From NCBI GenBank assembly GCA_046717125.1, contig JBKJVQ010000143.1, forward strand, positions 1-43,215: a stretch of DNA of 43,215 bases, written 5' to 3'. The DNA is from JBKJVQ01 sp046717125. GTDB taxonomy: Bacteria; Pseudomonadota; Alphaproteobacteria; Rhizobiales; Methyloligellaceae. The position numbers and the translations under genes are program-made. Each line of letters starts with the position of its first letter. Position 1 is the first letter of the stretch. The notes beneath the pieces are model-generated. The model saw only the letters and a program-made list of their open reading frames with translations, was not told where the DNA came from and made no database searches. Shown piece by piece: positions 1-8,863 of this stretch.

Positions 1-60
1 CAAAAACCACCCCCCCCCCGGGGGGGGTGTGGCGGCCCCCAGGGGGGGGGGGTGGGGCTT
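1..60. other. Low-complexity C/G homopolymer stretch at left edge
   Basis: The first 60 bases are almost only long C and G runs, including about 10 C at 10-19, 8 G at 20-27 and about 10 G at 42-52. No coding or RNA signal is seen. Such composition at a sequence end is typical of a contig edge or sequencing artefact, though a genuine G-rich tract cannot be excluded. Normal sequence resumes by about position 60. Confidence 0.6.
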
Positions 61-132
61 CACTGTTGAGATCCACACACAATTAGCCCTCTCCGAACGT
101 CACAGTTGACTGTGACCGGCTGGCAGCTTACC

Positions 133-188
133 TCCGCCGCGGGCCACCCCTCCCCAACGAGGGGCTTCTATCTGAGAGGGTAGATTTC
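133..188 (+). promoter_or_regulatory. serC leader RNA motif (5' UTR of serC)
   Basis: Two adjacent hairpins lie directly in front of the serC start codon. The first pairs CCCCTC (147-152) with GAGGGG (159-164) around a CCCAAC loop. The second pairs CTATC (168-172) with GGTAG (179-183) around TGAGAG, with one G-U pair, and ends only five bases before the ATG at 189. The second stem covers the GAGAGGG stretch that would act as ribosome binding site. A conserved alphaproteobacterial leader, the serC motif, is known upstream of serC-serA operons, and sequence, spacing and gene context match it as I remember it. Its ligand or partner is not established. Hairpins and context are seen; the family assignment is from memory. 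Confidence 0.7.
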
Positions 189-1364
189 ATGACGACGCTT
201 GCGCAGCCGGATTTGCGCCCGGCCGATCCCCGCTTTTCCTCAGGTCCCTGCGTCAAGCGTCCCGGCTGGACGCCGGATGCGCTCGACAGCGCGTTTCTCG
301 GCCGCTCGCATCGCGTGCGCGAAGGCAAGGCGCGCCTGCAATCTGTTATCGACAAGACGCGCGCGATGCTGCGGCTGCCGCACGACTACGTCTGCGCCAT
401 CGTTCCCGCCTCCGATACGGGCGCGATGGAGATGGCGATGTGGTCGCTGCTCGGCCCGCGCGGAGTCGACGTGCTGGCGTGGGAAGCGTTCGGCAAGGAG
501 TGGGTGACGGACATCGTCAAGCAGCTCAGGCTGCCGGACGTGCGCGTCATGGAAGCCGATTACGGCCAACTTCCCGATCTTTCGCAGGCCGGTTGGTCGC
601 GCGACGTGGTGTTCACATGGAACGGCACGACCTCCGGGGTGCGCGTGCCGAACGCGGACTGGATCCCGGCAGATCGCGAAGGTCTCGCGATCTGCGACGC
701 GACGTCGGCCGTGTTTGCGCAAGACATCGATTTCGCCAAGCTCGATGTCGCGACTTTCTCCTGGCAAAAGGTCATGGGCGGCGAGGCGCAGCACGGCATG
801 CTGATCCTCAGTCCACGCGCTATCACGCGGCTGGAGTCGCATGACCCCGCCTGGCCGATGCCGAAACTGTTCCGTATGACGAGACACGGCAAGCTCGACG
901 CCGAGCTGTTCAACGGCGCGACCATCAACACCCCCTCCATGCTGTGCGTTGAGGACTATGCCGACGCGTTGCGCTGGGGAGAGCAGGCGGGTGGTCTCGA
1001 CGGGTTAATCGCCCGGGCTGACGCCAATGCCGGAGCGCTCGCCGACTGGATAGGGCGCACCGACTGGATCGATTTTTTGTGCGCCGAGCCCGGCAACAGG
1101 TCGAATACGAGTGTCTGCCTGACGATTGTGGATCCGTCGATCGCAAGCCAGGGCAGGGATGCGGAAGCCGATTTCGCCAAAGAGCTCGCTGCCAAGCTGG
1201 AAAAAGAAGGCGTCGCGTTCGATATCGGCTCATATCGCGATGCGCCGCCGGGACTGCGCATCTGGTGCGGCGCGACCGTCGAGACATCCGATATCGTGGC
1301 GCTCACTCATTGGCTCGACTGGGCGTACGCAGTGGCCAAAGAGGCGATGCCACGCGCAGCTTGA
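189..1364 (+). CDS. serC: Phosphoserine aminotransferase
   Basis: The 391-residue product is a PLP-dependent class V aminotransferase that converts 3-phosphohydroxypyruvate and glutamate to phosphoserine, the second step of cytosolic serine synthesis. It matches the alphaproteobacterial/archaeal SerC subtype rather than the E. coli type. The FSWQK stretch supplies the Schiff-base lysine, K194, and the N-terminal FSSGPCVKRPGW segment is typical of the subtype. The ATG lies directly after the serC leader hairpins, which decides the start. serA follows 139 bases downstream on the same strand, consistent with a serine operon controlled through the leader. No defect is visible. Confidence 0.93.
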   Translation: MTTLAQPDLRPADPRFSSGPCVKRPGWTPDALDSAFLGRSHRVREGKARLQSVIDKTRAMLRLPHDYVCAIVPASDTGAMEMAMWSLLGPRGVDVLAWEAFGKEWVTDIVKQLRLPDVRVMEADYGQLPDLSQAGWSRDVVFTWNGTTSGVRVPNADWIPADREGLAICDATSAVFAQDIDFAKLDVATFSWQKVMGGEAQHGMLILSPRAITRLESHDPAWPMPKLFRMTRHGKLDAELFNGATINTPSMLCVEDYADALRWGEQAGGLDGLIARADANAGALADWIGRTDWIDFLCAEPGNRSNTSVCLTIVDPSIASQGRDAEADFAKELAAKLEKEGVAFDIGSYRDAPPGLRIWCGATVETSDIVALTHWLDWAYAVAKEAMPRAA

Positions 1365-1430
1365 GCCGTGGCGCGGCCCGGTCTCCATCCCGCTCACATC
1401 ATCACCCCGCCCCGGCGCGCAAAGGCGTGC

Positions 1431-1454
1431 CACCCTCCCCTGAAGGGGTGAGGG
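1431..1454. repeat. GC-rich hairpin between serC and serA
   Basis: CCCTCCCC (1433-1440) can pair with GGGGTGAGGG (1445-1454) around a TGAA loop, with a two-base bulge. Similar CCCTCCCCT...AGGGG...GAGGG palindromes are common between genes in Hyphomicrobiales. It has no T-run, so it is more likely an intergenic repeat or mRNA-stability element than a terminator. Confidence 0.45.
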
Positions 1455-1503
1455 ATAAACCACCGACAGCGCCGCAAAAAAATGCAGCTTACGGAGCAAA
1501 CCG

Positions 1504-3081
1504 ATGCCCAGAGTTCTGATCGCAGACGCACTCAGTCCGCAGGCCCAGGCCATCTTCGAGGAGCGCGGCATCGAGATCGATCTGAAGCTCGGCCTCGACC
1601 GCGACGAGTTGGTGCGCATCATCGGCGGCTATGACGGTCTCGCCGTGCGCTCGGCCACCAAGGCGACGGAGAAAGTGATCGACGCAGCGCACAATCTGAA
1701 GGTGATCGGCCGCGCCGGGATCGGCGTCGACAATATCGACGTCAAGGCAGCTACGGCCCGGGGCATCATCGTGATGAACACCCCGTTCGGCAATTCGATC
1801 ACGACGGCAGAGCACGCGATCACGCTGATGCTGGCGCTCGCCCGGCAGATTCCGGCTGCCGATCTCTCGACCCGCGCCGGGAGGTGGGAGAAGACGCGAT
1901 TCCTCGGGGTCGAGATCACGTCGAAGACGCTCGGCATTATCGGCTGCGGCAATATCGGCGCGATTGTCGCCGACCGGGCGCTTGGCTTGTGCATGAAGGT
2001 GATTGCGTTCGATCCCTTTCTTTCGCCTGAGCGCGCAGCCGATATCGGGCTCGAAAAGGTAGAGTTCAGCGATCTTCTCCGCCGGGCCGACTTTATCTCT
2101 ATCCACGCGCCGCTGACAGACCGTACACGGAACATCCTCGACGATGCGGCATTCGCGCGCGCCAAGAAGGGCGTGCGCATCATCAACTGCGCGCGTGGCG
2201 GCATCATCGACGAAGCCGCTTTGGCCGAGGCGTTGCGCACGGGTCAAGTGGGCGGCGCCGCACTCGACGTATTCGCCGAGGAGCCGGCAAAGTCGAGCCC
2301 GCTGTTTGCGCTCGACAACGTCATCTGCACGCCGCATCTCGGGGCGTCGACGGCGGAAGCGCAGGAGAATGTCGCGGTCCAGGTGGCCGAGCAGATGTCG
2401 GACTATCTGCTCACGGGCGCAATCAGCCATGCGGTCAACTTCCCGTCGATCTCCGCCGAGGAGGCGCCCAAGCTCAAGCCCTTCGTGAAACTCGCCGACT
2501 ATCTGGGTTCGTTTGCAGGCCAGATCACGGAGTCCGGCATTCAGTCCGTGCGCATCGAATATGCGGGGGATGTCGCGGACATGAACACCCGCGCGCTGAC
2601 ATCTGCCGCACTGGCCGGCGTTATGCGGCCAATGCTGGCCGACGCCAACATGGTGTCCGCGCCGTCAATCGCGCGCGAGCGGGGCATCAAGGTGGAGGAG
2701 GTGACGCGCGGGCAGGAAGGCGCGTACGAGACCTACATCCGTCTCACTCTGGGTACCGAGAGACAGACAAGGGCCGTCGCCGGTACGGTCTTTTCCGACG
2801 GCAAGCCGCGGCTGATCCAGATCAAGACGATCAGCATGGAGGCTGAGTTCGCCCCTTATATGCTGTATACGGAGAATTCCGACAAGCCAGGCTATATCGG
2901 CGCGCTTGGCTCCACGCTCGGCGAAGCGAACGTCAACATCGCGACCTTCAATCTCGGCCGCGACGCGCCGGGCGGCAACGCCGTCGCGCTGGTCGGCACG
3001 GACGAGCCGCTCGCGGACAGTGTTTTTGGGACGGTGCAAGGGCTGCCGCACGTCACCAGCGCGCACCGGCTGAGTTTTTAG
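1504..3081 (+). CDS. serA: D-3-phosphoglycerate dehydrogenase
   Basis: The 525-residue enzyme catalyses NAD-dependent oxidation of 3-phosphoglycerate, the first step of serine synthesis. The Rossmann motif GCGNIG is at 147-152. The D-2-hydroxyacid dehydrogenase catalytic set is present as R231 (NCARGG), E260 and H278 (CTPHLGAST). After the catalytic core come an intervening domain and a C-terminal ACT domain (about 450-525), the usual serine-sensing region of the long SerA form. A purine-rich AGCTTACGGAG stretch precedes the ATG. The order serC-serA is the standard alphaproteobacterial arrangement. Confidence 0.95.
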   Translation: MPRVLIADALSPQAQAIFEERGIEIDLKLGLDRDELVRIIGGYDGLAVRSATKATEKVIDAAHNLKVIGRAGIGVDNIDVKAATARGIIVMNTPFGNSITTAEHAITLMLALARQIPAADLSTRAGRWEKTRFLGVEITSKTLGIIGCGNIGAIVADRALGLCMKVIAFDPFLSPERAADIGLEKVEFSDLLRRADFISIHAPLTDRTRNILDDAAFARAKKGVRIINCARGGIIDEAALAEALRTGQVGGAALDVFAEEPAKSSPLFALDNVICTPHLGASTAEAQENVAVQVAEQMSDYLLTGAISHAVNFPSISAEEAPKLKPFVKLADYLGSFAGQITESGIQSVRIEYAGDVADMNTRALTSAALAGVMRPMLADANMVSAPSIARERGIKVEEVTRGQEGAYETYIRLTLGTERQTRAVAGTVFSDGKPRLIQIKTISMEAEFAPYMLYTENSDKPGYIGALGSTLGEANVNIATFNLGRDAPGGNAVALVGTDEPLADSVFGTVQGLPHVTSAHRLSF

Positions 3082-3093
3082 CGGGTACGCCCT

Positions 3094-3113
3094 CACCAGG
3101 CTTCGGCCGGGTG
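3094..3113 (+). terminator. UUCG-tetraloop hairpin after serA
   Basis: Twelve bases after the serA stop, CACC-A-GGC pairs with GCC-G-GGTG around a TTCG loop closed by C-G. This is the very stable cUUCGg tetraloop, with one A-G mismatch in the stem. No T-run follows, so it may be a 3'-end processing or stability hairpin or a weak terminator rather than a classical intrinsic terminator. Confidence 0.5.
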
Positions 3114-3171
3114 AAACGCTAGTTTGAGCATCCACCCTCGCCTCCGCCCACCTGAGGCGCTATAAACCGTC

Positions 3172-3199
3172 ACGGCCCCGACACATCGTGCGGGGCCGT
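3172..3199 (+). other. Perfect 9-bp hairpin in front of purA
   Basis: ACGGCCCCG (3172-3180) is exactly complementary to CGGGGCCGT (3191-3199) with a 10-base loop. It lies 21 bases before the purA start and just after a TATAAA hexamer (3161-3166) that could be a -10 element. It would then sit at or near the 5' end of the purA message. It could equally serve as a terminator for serA. Function is inferred only from the perfect stem and its position. Confidence 0.45.
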
Positions 3200-3220
3200 T
3201 CGCATGAAGGGAACGCCCGC

Positions 3221-4510
3221 ATGGCCAATGTCGTGGTCGTCGGCTCGCAATGGGGCGACGAGGGCAAGGGCAAGATCGTCGACTGGCTGTCCGAGCGCGC
3301 CGATGTCGTGGTGCGCTTCCAGGGCGGGCATAATGCTGGCCACACGCTGGTCGTGGGTGGCGTGACCTACAAGCTCTCGCTCCTGCCCTCGGGCGTCGTG
3401 CGCGGCAAGCTGTCGGTCATCGGCAATGGCGTGGTGCTCGACCCGTGGGCGTTCGCCGAGGAAGTCGAGAAGATCGCCGCGCTGGGCGTAAAGGTGAGCC
3501 GCGACAATCTCCGCATCGCGGAAAACGCGACGTTGATCCTGCCGCTGCACCGCGAGCTCGATGCGTTTCGCGAGAATGCGGCCGGAGCAGGCAAGATCGG
3601 CACGACCAAACGCGGCATCGGCCCCGCTTACGAGGACAAGGTGGGGCGGCGGGCGATCCGCGTCATGGATCTGCAAAAGCCGGAAGATCTCCGTCCCAAG
3701 ATCGAGCGCGTGCTCGCGCATCACAATCCGCTCCGCCGGGGTCTGGGCGTACCGGAAATCGACGCGCAGGAATTGTGCGACCAGCTTCGTGAGATCGCGC
3801 CGAAGGTGCTGCCTTATATGGACACGGTGTGGGCGCTGCTCGACGGTGAGCGCCGCAAGGGCAGCCGCATCCTGTTCGAAGGCGCGCAGGGCGCCCTGCT
3901 CGACATCGACCACGGCACCTATCCGTTCGTGACGTCGTCGAACACGGTGGCAGCGCAGGCGGCGACGGGCTCCGGCATGGGGCCCTCCGCACTCAACTAC
4001 GTGCTCGGCATCACCAAGGCCTATACGACCCGTGTCGGAGAAGGCCCGTTCCCGACCGAACTCCAGGACGAGATCGGCAAGGAGCTCGGCAAGCGCGGAC
4101 ACGAATTCGGAACGGTGACGGGGCGGCCGCGCCGCTGCGGCTGGTTCGATGCGGCGCTTGTACGCCAGACGATCAAGGTGGCCGGCATCGACGGCATCGC
4201 GCTGACCAAGCTCGACGTGCTCGACGGGTTCGACGAACTCAAGATTTGCACGGGCTATACGCTCGATAGCAAGGATCTGCCGCATCTGCCCGCCGCGCAG
4301 GCGGATCAGGCGCGGATCGTTCCGGTCTATGAGACGATCGCAGGTTGGGGCGAGTCGACGCGTGGCGCGCGTTCCTGGGGACAGCTTCCGGCCAACTGCA
4401 TCAAATATGTGAAGCGGCTGGAGGAGCTGATCGAAGCGCCGGTCGCGCTGCTCTCGACCTCGCCGGAGCGCGAGGATACGATCCTCGTCAGCGATCCGTT
4501 TGTGGACTGA
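3221..4510 (+). CDS. purA: Adenylosuccinate synthetase
   Basis: The 429-residue enzyme joins IMP and aspartate using GTP to make adenylosuccinate, the first committed step to AMP. The N terminus MANVVVVGSQWGDEGKGK carries the glycine-rich loop with D13, and the GGHNAGHT segment gives H41; both are catalytic signatures. FEGAQGALLDIDHGTYPFVTS and TKLDVLDG regions are also typical. An in-frame ATG lies 33 bases upstream, but the family start is MANVVV, so 3221 is chosen. The next gene starts only five bases after the purA stop, suggesting cotranscription. Confidence 0.95.
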   Translation: MANVVVVGSQWGDEGKGKIVDWLSERADVVVRFQGGHNAGHTLVVGGVTYKLSLLPSGVVRGKLSVIGNGVVLDPWAFAEEVEKIAALGVKVSRDNLRIAENATLILPLHRELDAFRENAAGAGKIGTTKRGIGPAYEDKVGRRAIRVMDLQKPEDLRPKIERVLAHHNPLRRGLGVPEIDAQELCDQLREIAPKVLPYMDTVWALLDGERRKGSRILFEGAQGALLDIDHGTYPFVTSSNTVAAQAATGSGMGPSALNYVLGITKAYTTRVGEGPFPTELQDEIGKELGKRGHEFGTVTGRPRRCGWFDAALVRQTIKVAGIDGIALTKLDVLDGFDELKICTGYTLDSKDLPHLPAAQADQARIVPVYETIAGWGESTRGARSWGQLPANCIKYVKRLEELIEAPVALLSTSPEREDTILVSDPFVD

Positions 4511-4515
4511 CGACC

Positions 4516-5283
4516 ATGGCGAAAGCCGGCAATAAAGAGTTTCCTGCAAAAATCGTCTGGCTCACCGGCGCGACCGGGGGCATCGGTCAGCAGCTTGCGC
4601 GCCTTCTCGCCCAGCGCGGCGTGATTGTAGCGGCGACGGCGCGCAATGCCGGCCAGGTCGAGGCACTCGCGGCGGAGTCGCCCTCGATCCGCGCTTTCCC
4701 GGGCGACGTGACCGTGCCGGCGATGATGTCGGACGTGGCCGCCGCCATCGAGCGCGATCTCGGCCCCATCGACATGGCGATCCTTGGAGCCGGCGTCTAT
4801 GCGCCGTTTGACGTCAACCGTCTCGATCTTGATGGCTTCCACCGCACATTCGATGTGAACGTGAAGGGCGTCGCCAATGGAATCGCGGCGGTCTTGCCAC
4901 GCATGCTCGCACGCCGCGCGGGCCGTGTCGTCGTCATGGGGTCGGCATTCGGCTATGTCGGGCTGCCCGGCAACGGTGCCTACGGCGCGAGCAAGGCGGC
5001 TCTGATCAATCTCGCCGAAAGCCTGCGGCACGAACTCGAAGGCACCGGCGTATCCGTCACCATCGTCAACCCGAGCTTCATCGATACTCCGCTGAACGCG
5101 TCCTACGAACGGCCGAAGCTCTATGTGATGTCACCCGCCAAGGCCGCGCGGCGCATCGTCGAAGGGCTGGAGCGCGGCGGCTACGAAATCGCGTTTCCGC
5201 GCAAAGTGACGGAGTTCCTGCGGACGATGCGTGTCGTGCCGTGGGCAATCGCCAAGCGCCTCGTACGCCGCGCCATGGGATAG
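4516..5283 (+). CDS. Short-chain dehydrogenase/reductase
   Basis: The 255-residue product is a classical SDR with the cofactor motif TGATGGIG at 17-24 and the catalytic triad S143, Y156, K160 (YGASK). It is predicted to be a cytosolic NAD(P)-dependent oxidoreductase; the substrate cannot be read from sequence. The first ATG after the purA stop (five-base gap) is used. Immediate proximity to purA suggests a shared transcript but not a shared function. The C-terminal region is basic and has no clear membrane segment. Confidence 0.85.
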   Translation: MAKAGNKEFPAKIVWLTGATGGIGQQLARLLAQRGVIVAATARNAGQVEALAAESPSIRAFPGDVTVPAMMSDVAAAIERDLGPIDMAILGAGVYAPFDVNRLDLDGFHRTFDVNVKGVANGIAAVLPRMLARRAGRVVVMGSAFGYVGLPGNGAYGASKAALINLAESLRHELEGTGVSVTIVNPSFIDTPLNASYERPKLYVMSPAKAARRIVEGLERGGYEIAFPRKVTEFLRTMRVVPWAIAKRLVRRAMG

Positions 5284-5356
5284 CGCGCACTGGCTCGCCG
5301 AGCCCGTTCGGAGACCAACGTTAGCGGGCGCGCGGACTTACCCCATGCGCGGATGT

Positions 5357-6007
5357 CTATGCGCCGTACGACACGCGGCCCAATATCGTTCCATCAGCCA
5401 GGTCCCTGTCGACCACTACACCGGCTCCCACCACCACATTGGCGCCGATGCGGGTTCCCTGAAGAATGATGGCGCCTGCTCCGATATGCGTCATGTCGCC
5501 GATAGTGACGCTTCCGCAGAGCACTGCTCCCGGTCCGATGTGACAGCTATAGCCGATATGGGAGTCGTGATCGACCGATGCCGACGTATTGATAATGCTG
5601 TTCGCGGCAATCCGAGCGCCTGTCTGAATGACGGCTCCAGGCATGACTTGAACGCCCTCATCGACCTCAACATGGGGCTGGATGATCGCATGTCGGCTGA
5701 CAAGGGAGGGGAAAGCGAATCCCTCTGAACGGTAGCGTTCGTAGATTGAAACGCGCGCCGCGAGTCCAGTGCCGCGTTGGGAAGCACGGTTGCCGACGCC
5801 GTTAGCGATCCGTGCCCGAGCGGGCTCAAGACCGGCGAGTATGTCAGCGGATAAGACAGGAATATCGAGAACTGCGCTTCCAGCCATCGTCGAGTCGTCG
5901 GTCAGAAGCGCTTCGATAGTCTCCCTGGCTTCCTCGAGCATGCCTACGATGACACGCGCATGACCGCCGCAGCCTACGATCCAGAACGGCGGTGCAACCG
6001 AATTCAT
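5357..6007 (-). CDS. NeuD/PglD-like sugar O-/N-acyltransferase
   Basis: The 216-residue protein has the two-part layout of the NeuD/PglD family. An N-terminal Rossmann-like nucleotide-sugar binding part carries GCGGHARV at 12-19, and a C-terminal left-handed beta-helix of hexapeptide repeats covers about 105-210. The likely catalytic base is H147 in SVDHDSH. Family members transfer acetyl or other acyl groups from acyl-CoA to sugars or sialic-acid-like compounds in the cytosol. The start overlaps the stop of the upstream oxidase by ATGA (6004-6007), indicating translational coupling. The acceptor is unknown; no polysaccharide genes lie nearby. Confidence 0.85.
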   Translation of the reverse strand: MNSVAPPFWIVGCGGHARVIVGMLEEARETIEALLTDDSTMAGSAVLDIPVLSADILAGLEPARARIANGVGNRASQRGTGLAARVSIYERYRSEGFAFPSLVSRHAIIQPHVEVDEGVQVMPGAVIQTGARIAANSIINTSASVDHDSHIGYSCHIGPGAVLCGSVTIGDMTHIGAGAIILQGTRIGANVVVGAGVVVDRDLADGTILGRVSYGA

Positions 6008-7380
6008 TTCGCCGCGCCCTCGCCAAGCAGCTCACGAAAATAGCTGTCGGGCAGCCTTCCCTCGGGGTCTCGTTTGCGCCGTTCCTCCACCAGCCGATCG
6101 AGCCGCTCGCCGAAAGCCTTTGCGACGTGTTCACGCGTTAGATGTGGCGTCTGGTTGAGCAGCGGCTGACCGCCATGGGCGGAACAGAATTCGTTGTAGG
6201 CGCGCAGGAATTCCGCCCAGCCCTCGCTGCCGGTCGAGGCCGGGTCTATCGAGAGCGTCGGCCCGTCCCAGGAATAGGAAAGCAGCGCCTGGCGGTCCTG
6301 CGAGATCGCATAACCGACATGCGGCAGGTCACAGCGGAAGCCGGTCCTGGCGTAGTAGTCCCGGCAAAAGTCGAAATAAGCTTTCAACGTTTTGAAATAG
6401 CCCTGCTCGGGGAAGGACCACATCGAGAACAGGTAGCGGTTCGGGCCGGGGTCTTTCGGGTAGCGGATCGTCTGGGCGTGGGCGATCGTATTCTGCCCAC
6501 GGACGAACCAGACCAGCGCGCGCCGCAGCACTCGAAAGTGCATGTCGTCGGCGATCTTCTGCAGCTTTGGCGAGCGCGTCAGCCGCTTGACGCTGACCCC
6601 GATGGCAGGCCCATATTTGCGCCAGAAGCGGTTGCGGTACTGCCACATGCGCCGGGCTTTGGGCTCGACGCCGTGGTTCTGCTTGCGCAGTTCGATCACG
6701 ACCTTCCCGGCGTAGGGAAAGAGGTAATACATAATGGCATTGCCTTCGGCGCGCATCGCCGGGAAACGGTTCCCGAATTCCGCCAGGGTCATCGCCTCAT
6801 GCCGAACCGCGATCGCATAGGCCTTGCGCACGCGGATCGTCACTTCAAAGACGATGCCGAACAGACCGTAGCTCGAGCGGATGAGCTGCATCTCCTCCGG
6901 CGCGTCCGTCTCGTTGATCTCGCGGATTTCCCCCTGCGGCGTCACGAGCTTGACGCCCGTCACATAGGACGAGACCTGACCCCACTCGCCCGGGAACGAC
7001 GAATCTTTGGTGGCTGCGGTGGCCATCGCGGCCAGCGTCGAGTTGCCGATCTCGGTCGTGATCCAGTGCTGGAGCCCGCGCGCCTTGAGCGCGTGCGTCA
7101 GCTCGAAATAGGAGACGCCGGCCTCGACCGTCGCGCTGTCCTCGCCGATCGCCAAGATGCGGTTCAGCGCCCTCATGTCGACCATGGTTCCGCCGTCGTC
7201 GCCGTTGACGCGCGCAGTTGAATGCATCGAGCCGGCGGGGCGGACGGGCGAGGGGAAACGCGCGGTGTCGCGCATGATTGTGGCGATGTCGTCAGCGGAT
7301 TTCGGTGTGACGATCACGGCCGGCCGGTAAGTCCAGATGCCGTCCCAGCTCTTGATCTCGGCGTTTTTCCGGATGTCCAT
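6004..7380 (-). CDS. FAD-binding oxidoreductase, aldonolactone-oxidase-like
   Basis: The 458-residue protein has an N-terminal PCMH-type FAD domain (about 15-190) and a C-terminal region resembling D-arabinono-1,4-lactone oxidases. In VRPAGSMHST, H53 occupies the place where many family members bind FAD covalently through histidine. RALNRIL and the GTLA-like STLAAMATAA segments fit the fold. An upstream in-frame ATG exists at 7413, but MDIRKNAEIKSW resembles family N termini, so 7380 is used. It is the first gene of a two-gene operon with the acyltransferase and is divergent from the flavin monooxygenase (75-base gap). The substrate is unknown; a sugar, lactone or polyol is the family expectation. 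Confidence 0.82.
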   Translation of the reverse strand: MDIRKNAEIKSWDGIWTYRPAVIVTPKSADDIATIMRDTARFPSPVRPAGSMHSTARVNGDDGGTMVDMRALNRILAIGEDSATVEAGVSYFELTHALKARGLQHWITTEIGNSTLAAMATAATKDSSFPGEWGQVSSYVTGVKLVTPQGEIREINETDAPEEMQLIRSSYGLFGIVFEVTIRVRKAYAIAVRHEAMTLAEFGNRFPAMRAEGNAIMYYLFPYAGKVVIELRKQNHGVEPKARRMWQYRNRFWRKYGPAIGVSVKRLTRSPKLQKIADDMHFRVLRRALVWFVRGQNTIAHAQTIRYPKDPGPNRYLFSMWSFPEQGYFKTLKAYFDFCRDYYARTGFRCDLPHVGYAISQDRQALLSYSWDGPTLSIDPASTGSEGWAEFLRAYNEFCSAHGGQPLLNQTPHLTREHVAKAFGERLDRLVEERRKRDPEGRLPDSYFRELLGEGAAK

Positions 7381-7455
7381 CAAACTGTGTGCCCGTCCCT
7401 CAACCGGCCGCAATTTGTGCTAGAGACGCACAGAGCCGCAAGCGGAAAGGCTGGC

Positions 7456-8838
7456 ATGACGGCAAGGGATCACCCGAAGCGCTATTGCATCGTCGGCGCG
7501 GGCGCGAGCGGGCTTGCGGTCGTAAAGACTTTTGCCGAGCGCGGTATCCCGTTCGACTGCTTCGAACGCGAGGCTGATATCGGCGGCGTATGGAACGCGG
7601 ACCATCCGCATGCCGTCTATGAGCGCACCTTCCTCAACTCGTCCCGAAAGCTGTCGCGATATACGGATTTCAAGATCGACGAAAACCTGCCGATCTATCT
7701 CAGCCGCGCGCAGGCGCAGGACTATCTTTCAGCCTACGCCGATCATTTTGGCCTGCGCGAGCGTATCCGCTTCGGTGCGGAGGTTTTGCGCGCTGACGCA
7801 GATCCGGATGGCTGGACAATCTCGATCCGCGGCGAGGCCGGCCCGCGCCGCTATGGCGGCCTCGTCATTGCCAACGGCCACCACTGGGAAAAGAAGTCGC
7901 CGGTCTACGAGGGTACGTTTTCGGGCGAAATGCTGCATTCGCACGATCTGAAGCTGCGGGATCAATTGAATGACAAGCGCGTGCTGGTCGTGGGCGCGGG
8001 CAATTCAGGCGCGGACATCGTTTGCGATGCCGCCCATGTCGGCCGCGCGGCGATCCATTCCATGCGGCGGAGCTACTACTTTTTTCCTAAGACGGTGTTC
8101 GGCAAGCCGACCGACGTCTTCATAGATCTCTTGAGCCGCTGGCCCGTACCGCGTGGAATCATGCGGCGTCTATATCAAACCGGCCTGCGGCTCCTGATCG
8201 GACCGCACGCGGCCTACGGGCTGCCGGAGCCTGACCACAAACTGTTCGAAGCGCATCCGACATCGGCCTCGAACTATCTCGATCATCTCGCGCATGGGCG
8301 CATCACGCCACGGCCCGGCATCGCGCGGCTCGAGGGCAGTCGGGTGCATTTCACGGATGGCAGCGTCGAGGAGGTCGATCTCATCGTCAACGCGACGGGT
8401 TACAAGCCGAGCTTTCCGTTTCTCGATGAGAGCCTGATCATCGATCCGGAGGGGTGCTCGCGCCTGTTTCTGCATCTGCTGCACCGCCACCGCGACGATT
8501 TGTTCGTGGTCGGGCTGGTCGAACCGGCCGAAGGCGGCATGTGGCAGCTCGCGGACTGGCAGGCGAAGCTTGTCGCCAGTTACATCGTCGGCAGCGCACT
8601 GCGTTCGAAGGAAGCTGCTGATTTGCGCGCGCTCAAGACGGACACCGTGCCCGATGTCGGCCATGGCATGCGCTTCCGTAGTACGGATTGGCACAGATTC
8701 GAGATCCAGCATTACCGCTATCGAATGTACATCAAGCGGTTGCTGAGGCGTCTCGGCGATTGTGCGACAGCGGAGTATCCGCACGCTGATGACATGGTAT
8801 CCGGCGCCGACTCCGCCAAGATGAAGCTGGCTTCCTAA
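7456..8838 (+). CDS. Flavin-containing monooxygenase-like oxidoreductase
   Basis: The 460-residue protein has the FAD motif GAGASG at 14-19, an EREADIGGVWN segment, an FMO-type F155-x-G-x(3)-H161 motif and a second dinucleotide motif GAGNSG at 180-185 for NADPH. This is the group B flavoprotein monooxygenase pattern, and N- or S-oxygenation or Baeyer-Villiger chemistry is possible. The start MTARDHPKRYCIVG is chosen because it puts the FAD motif at the usual place; the frame stays open upstream without homology. The gene is divergent from the aldonolactone-oxidase-like gene and convergent with an SDR, all redox enzymes, so a joint pathway is plausible but unproven. Confidence 0.87.
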   Translation: MTARDHPKRYCIVGAGASGLAVVKTFAERGIPFDCFEREADIGGVWNADHPHAVYERTFLNSSRKLSRYTDFKIDENLPIYLSRAQAQDYLSAYADHFGLRERIRFGAEVLRADADPDGWTISIRGEAGPRRYGGLVIANGHHWEKKSPVYEGTFSGEMLHSHDLKLRDQLNDKRVLVVGAGNSGADIVCDAAHVGRAAIHSMRRSYYFFPKTVFGKPTDVFIDLLSRWPVPRGIMRRLYQTGLRLLIGPHAAYGLPEPDHKLFEAHPTSASNYLDHLAHGRITPRPGIARLEGSRVHFTDGSVEEVDLIVNATGYKPSFPFLDESLIIDPEGCSRLFLHLLHRHRDDLFVVGLVEPAEGGMWQLADWQAKLVASYIVGSALRSKEAADLRALKTDTVPDVGHGMRFRSTDWHRFEIQHYRYRMYIKRLLRRLGDCATAEYPHADDMVSGADSAKMKLAS

Positions 8839-8863
8839 GCCGAAGCCGAGAGGCTTCCCGATC

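Noticed and set aside
1489..2430. 313-codon minus-strand open frame opposite serA
   Set aside because: It is antisense to clear SerA catalytic motifs and shows no recognisable domain.
3170..4549. 459-codon open frame on the minus strand opposite purA
   Set aside because: It is a composition shadow of the conserved purA gene: no family resemblance, Arg/His-rich content and no ribosome site.
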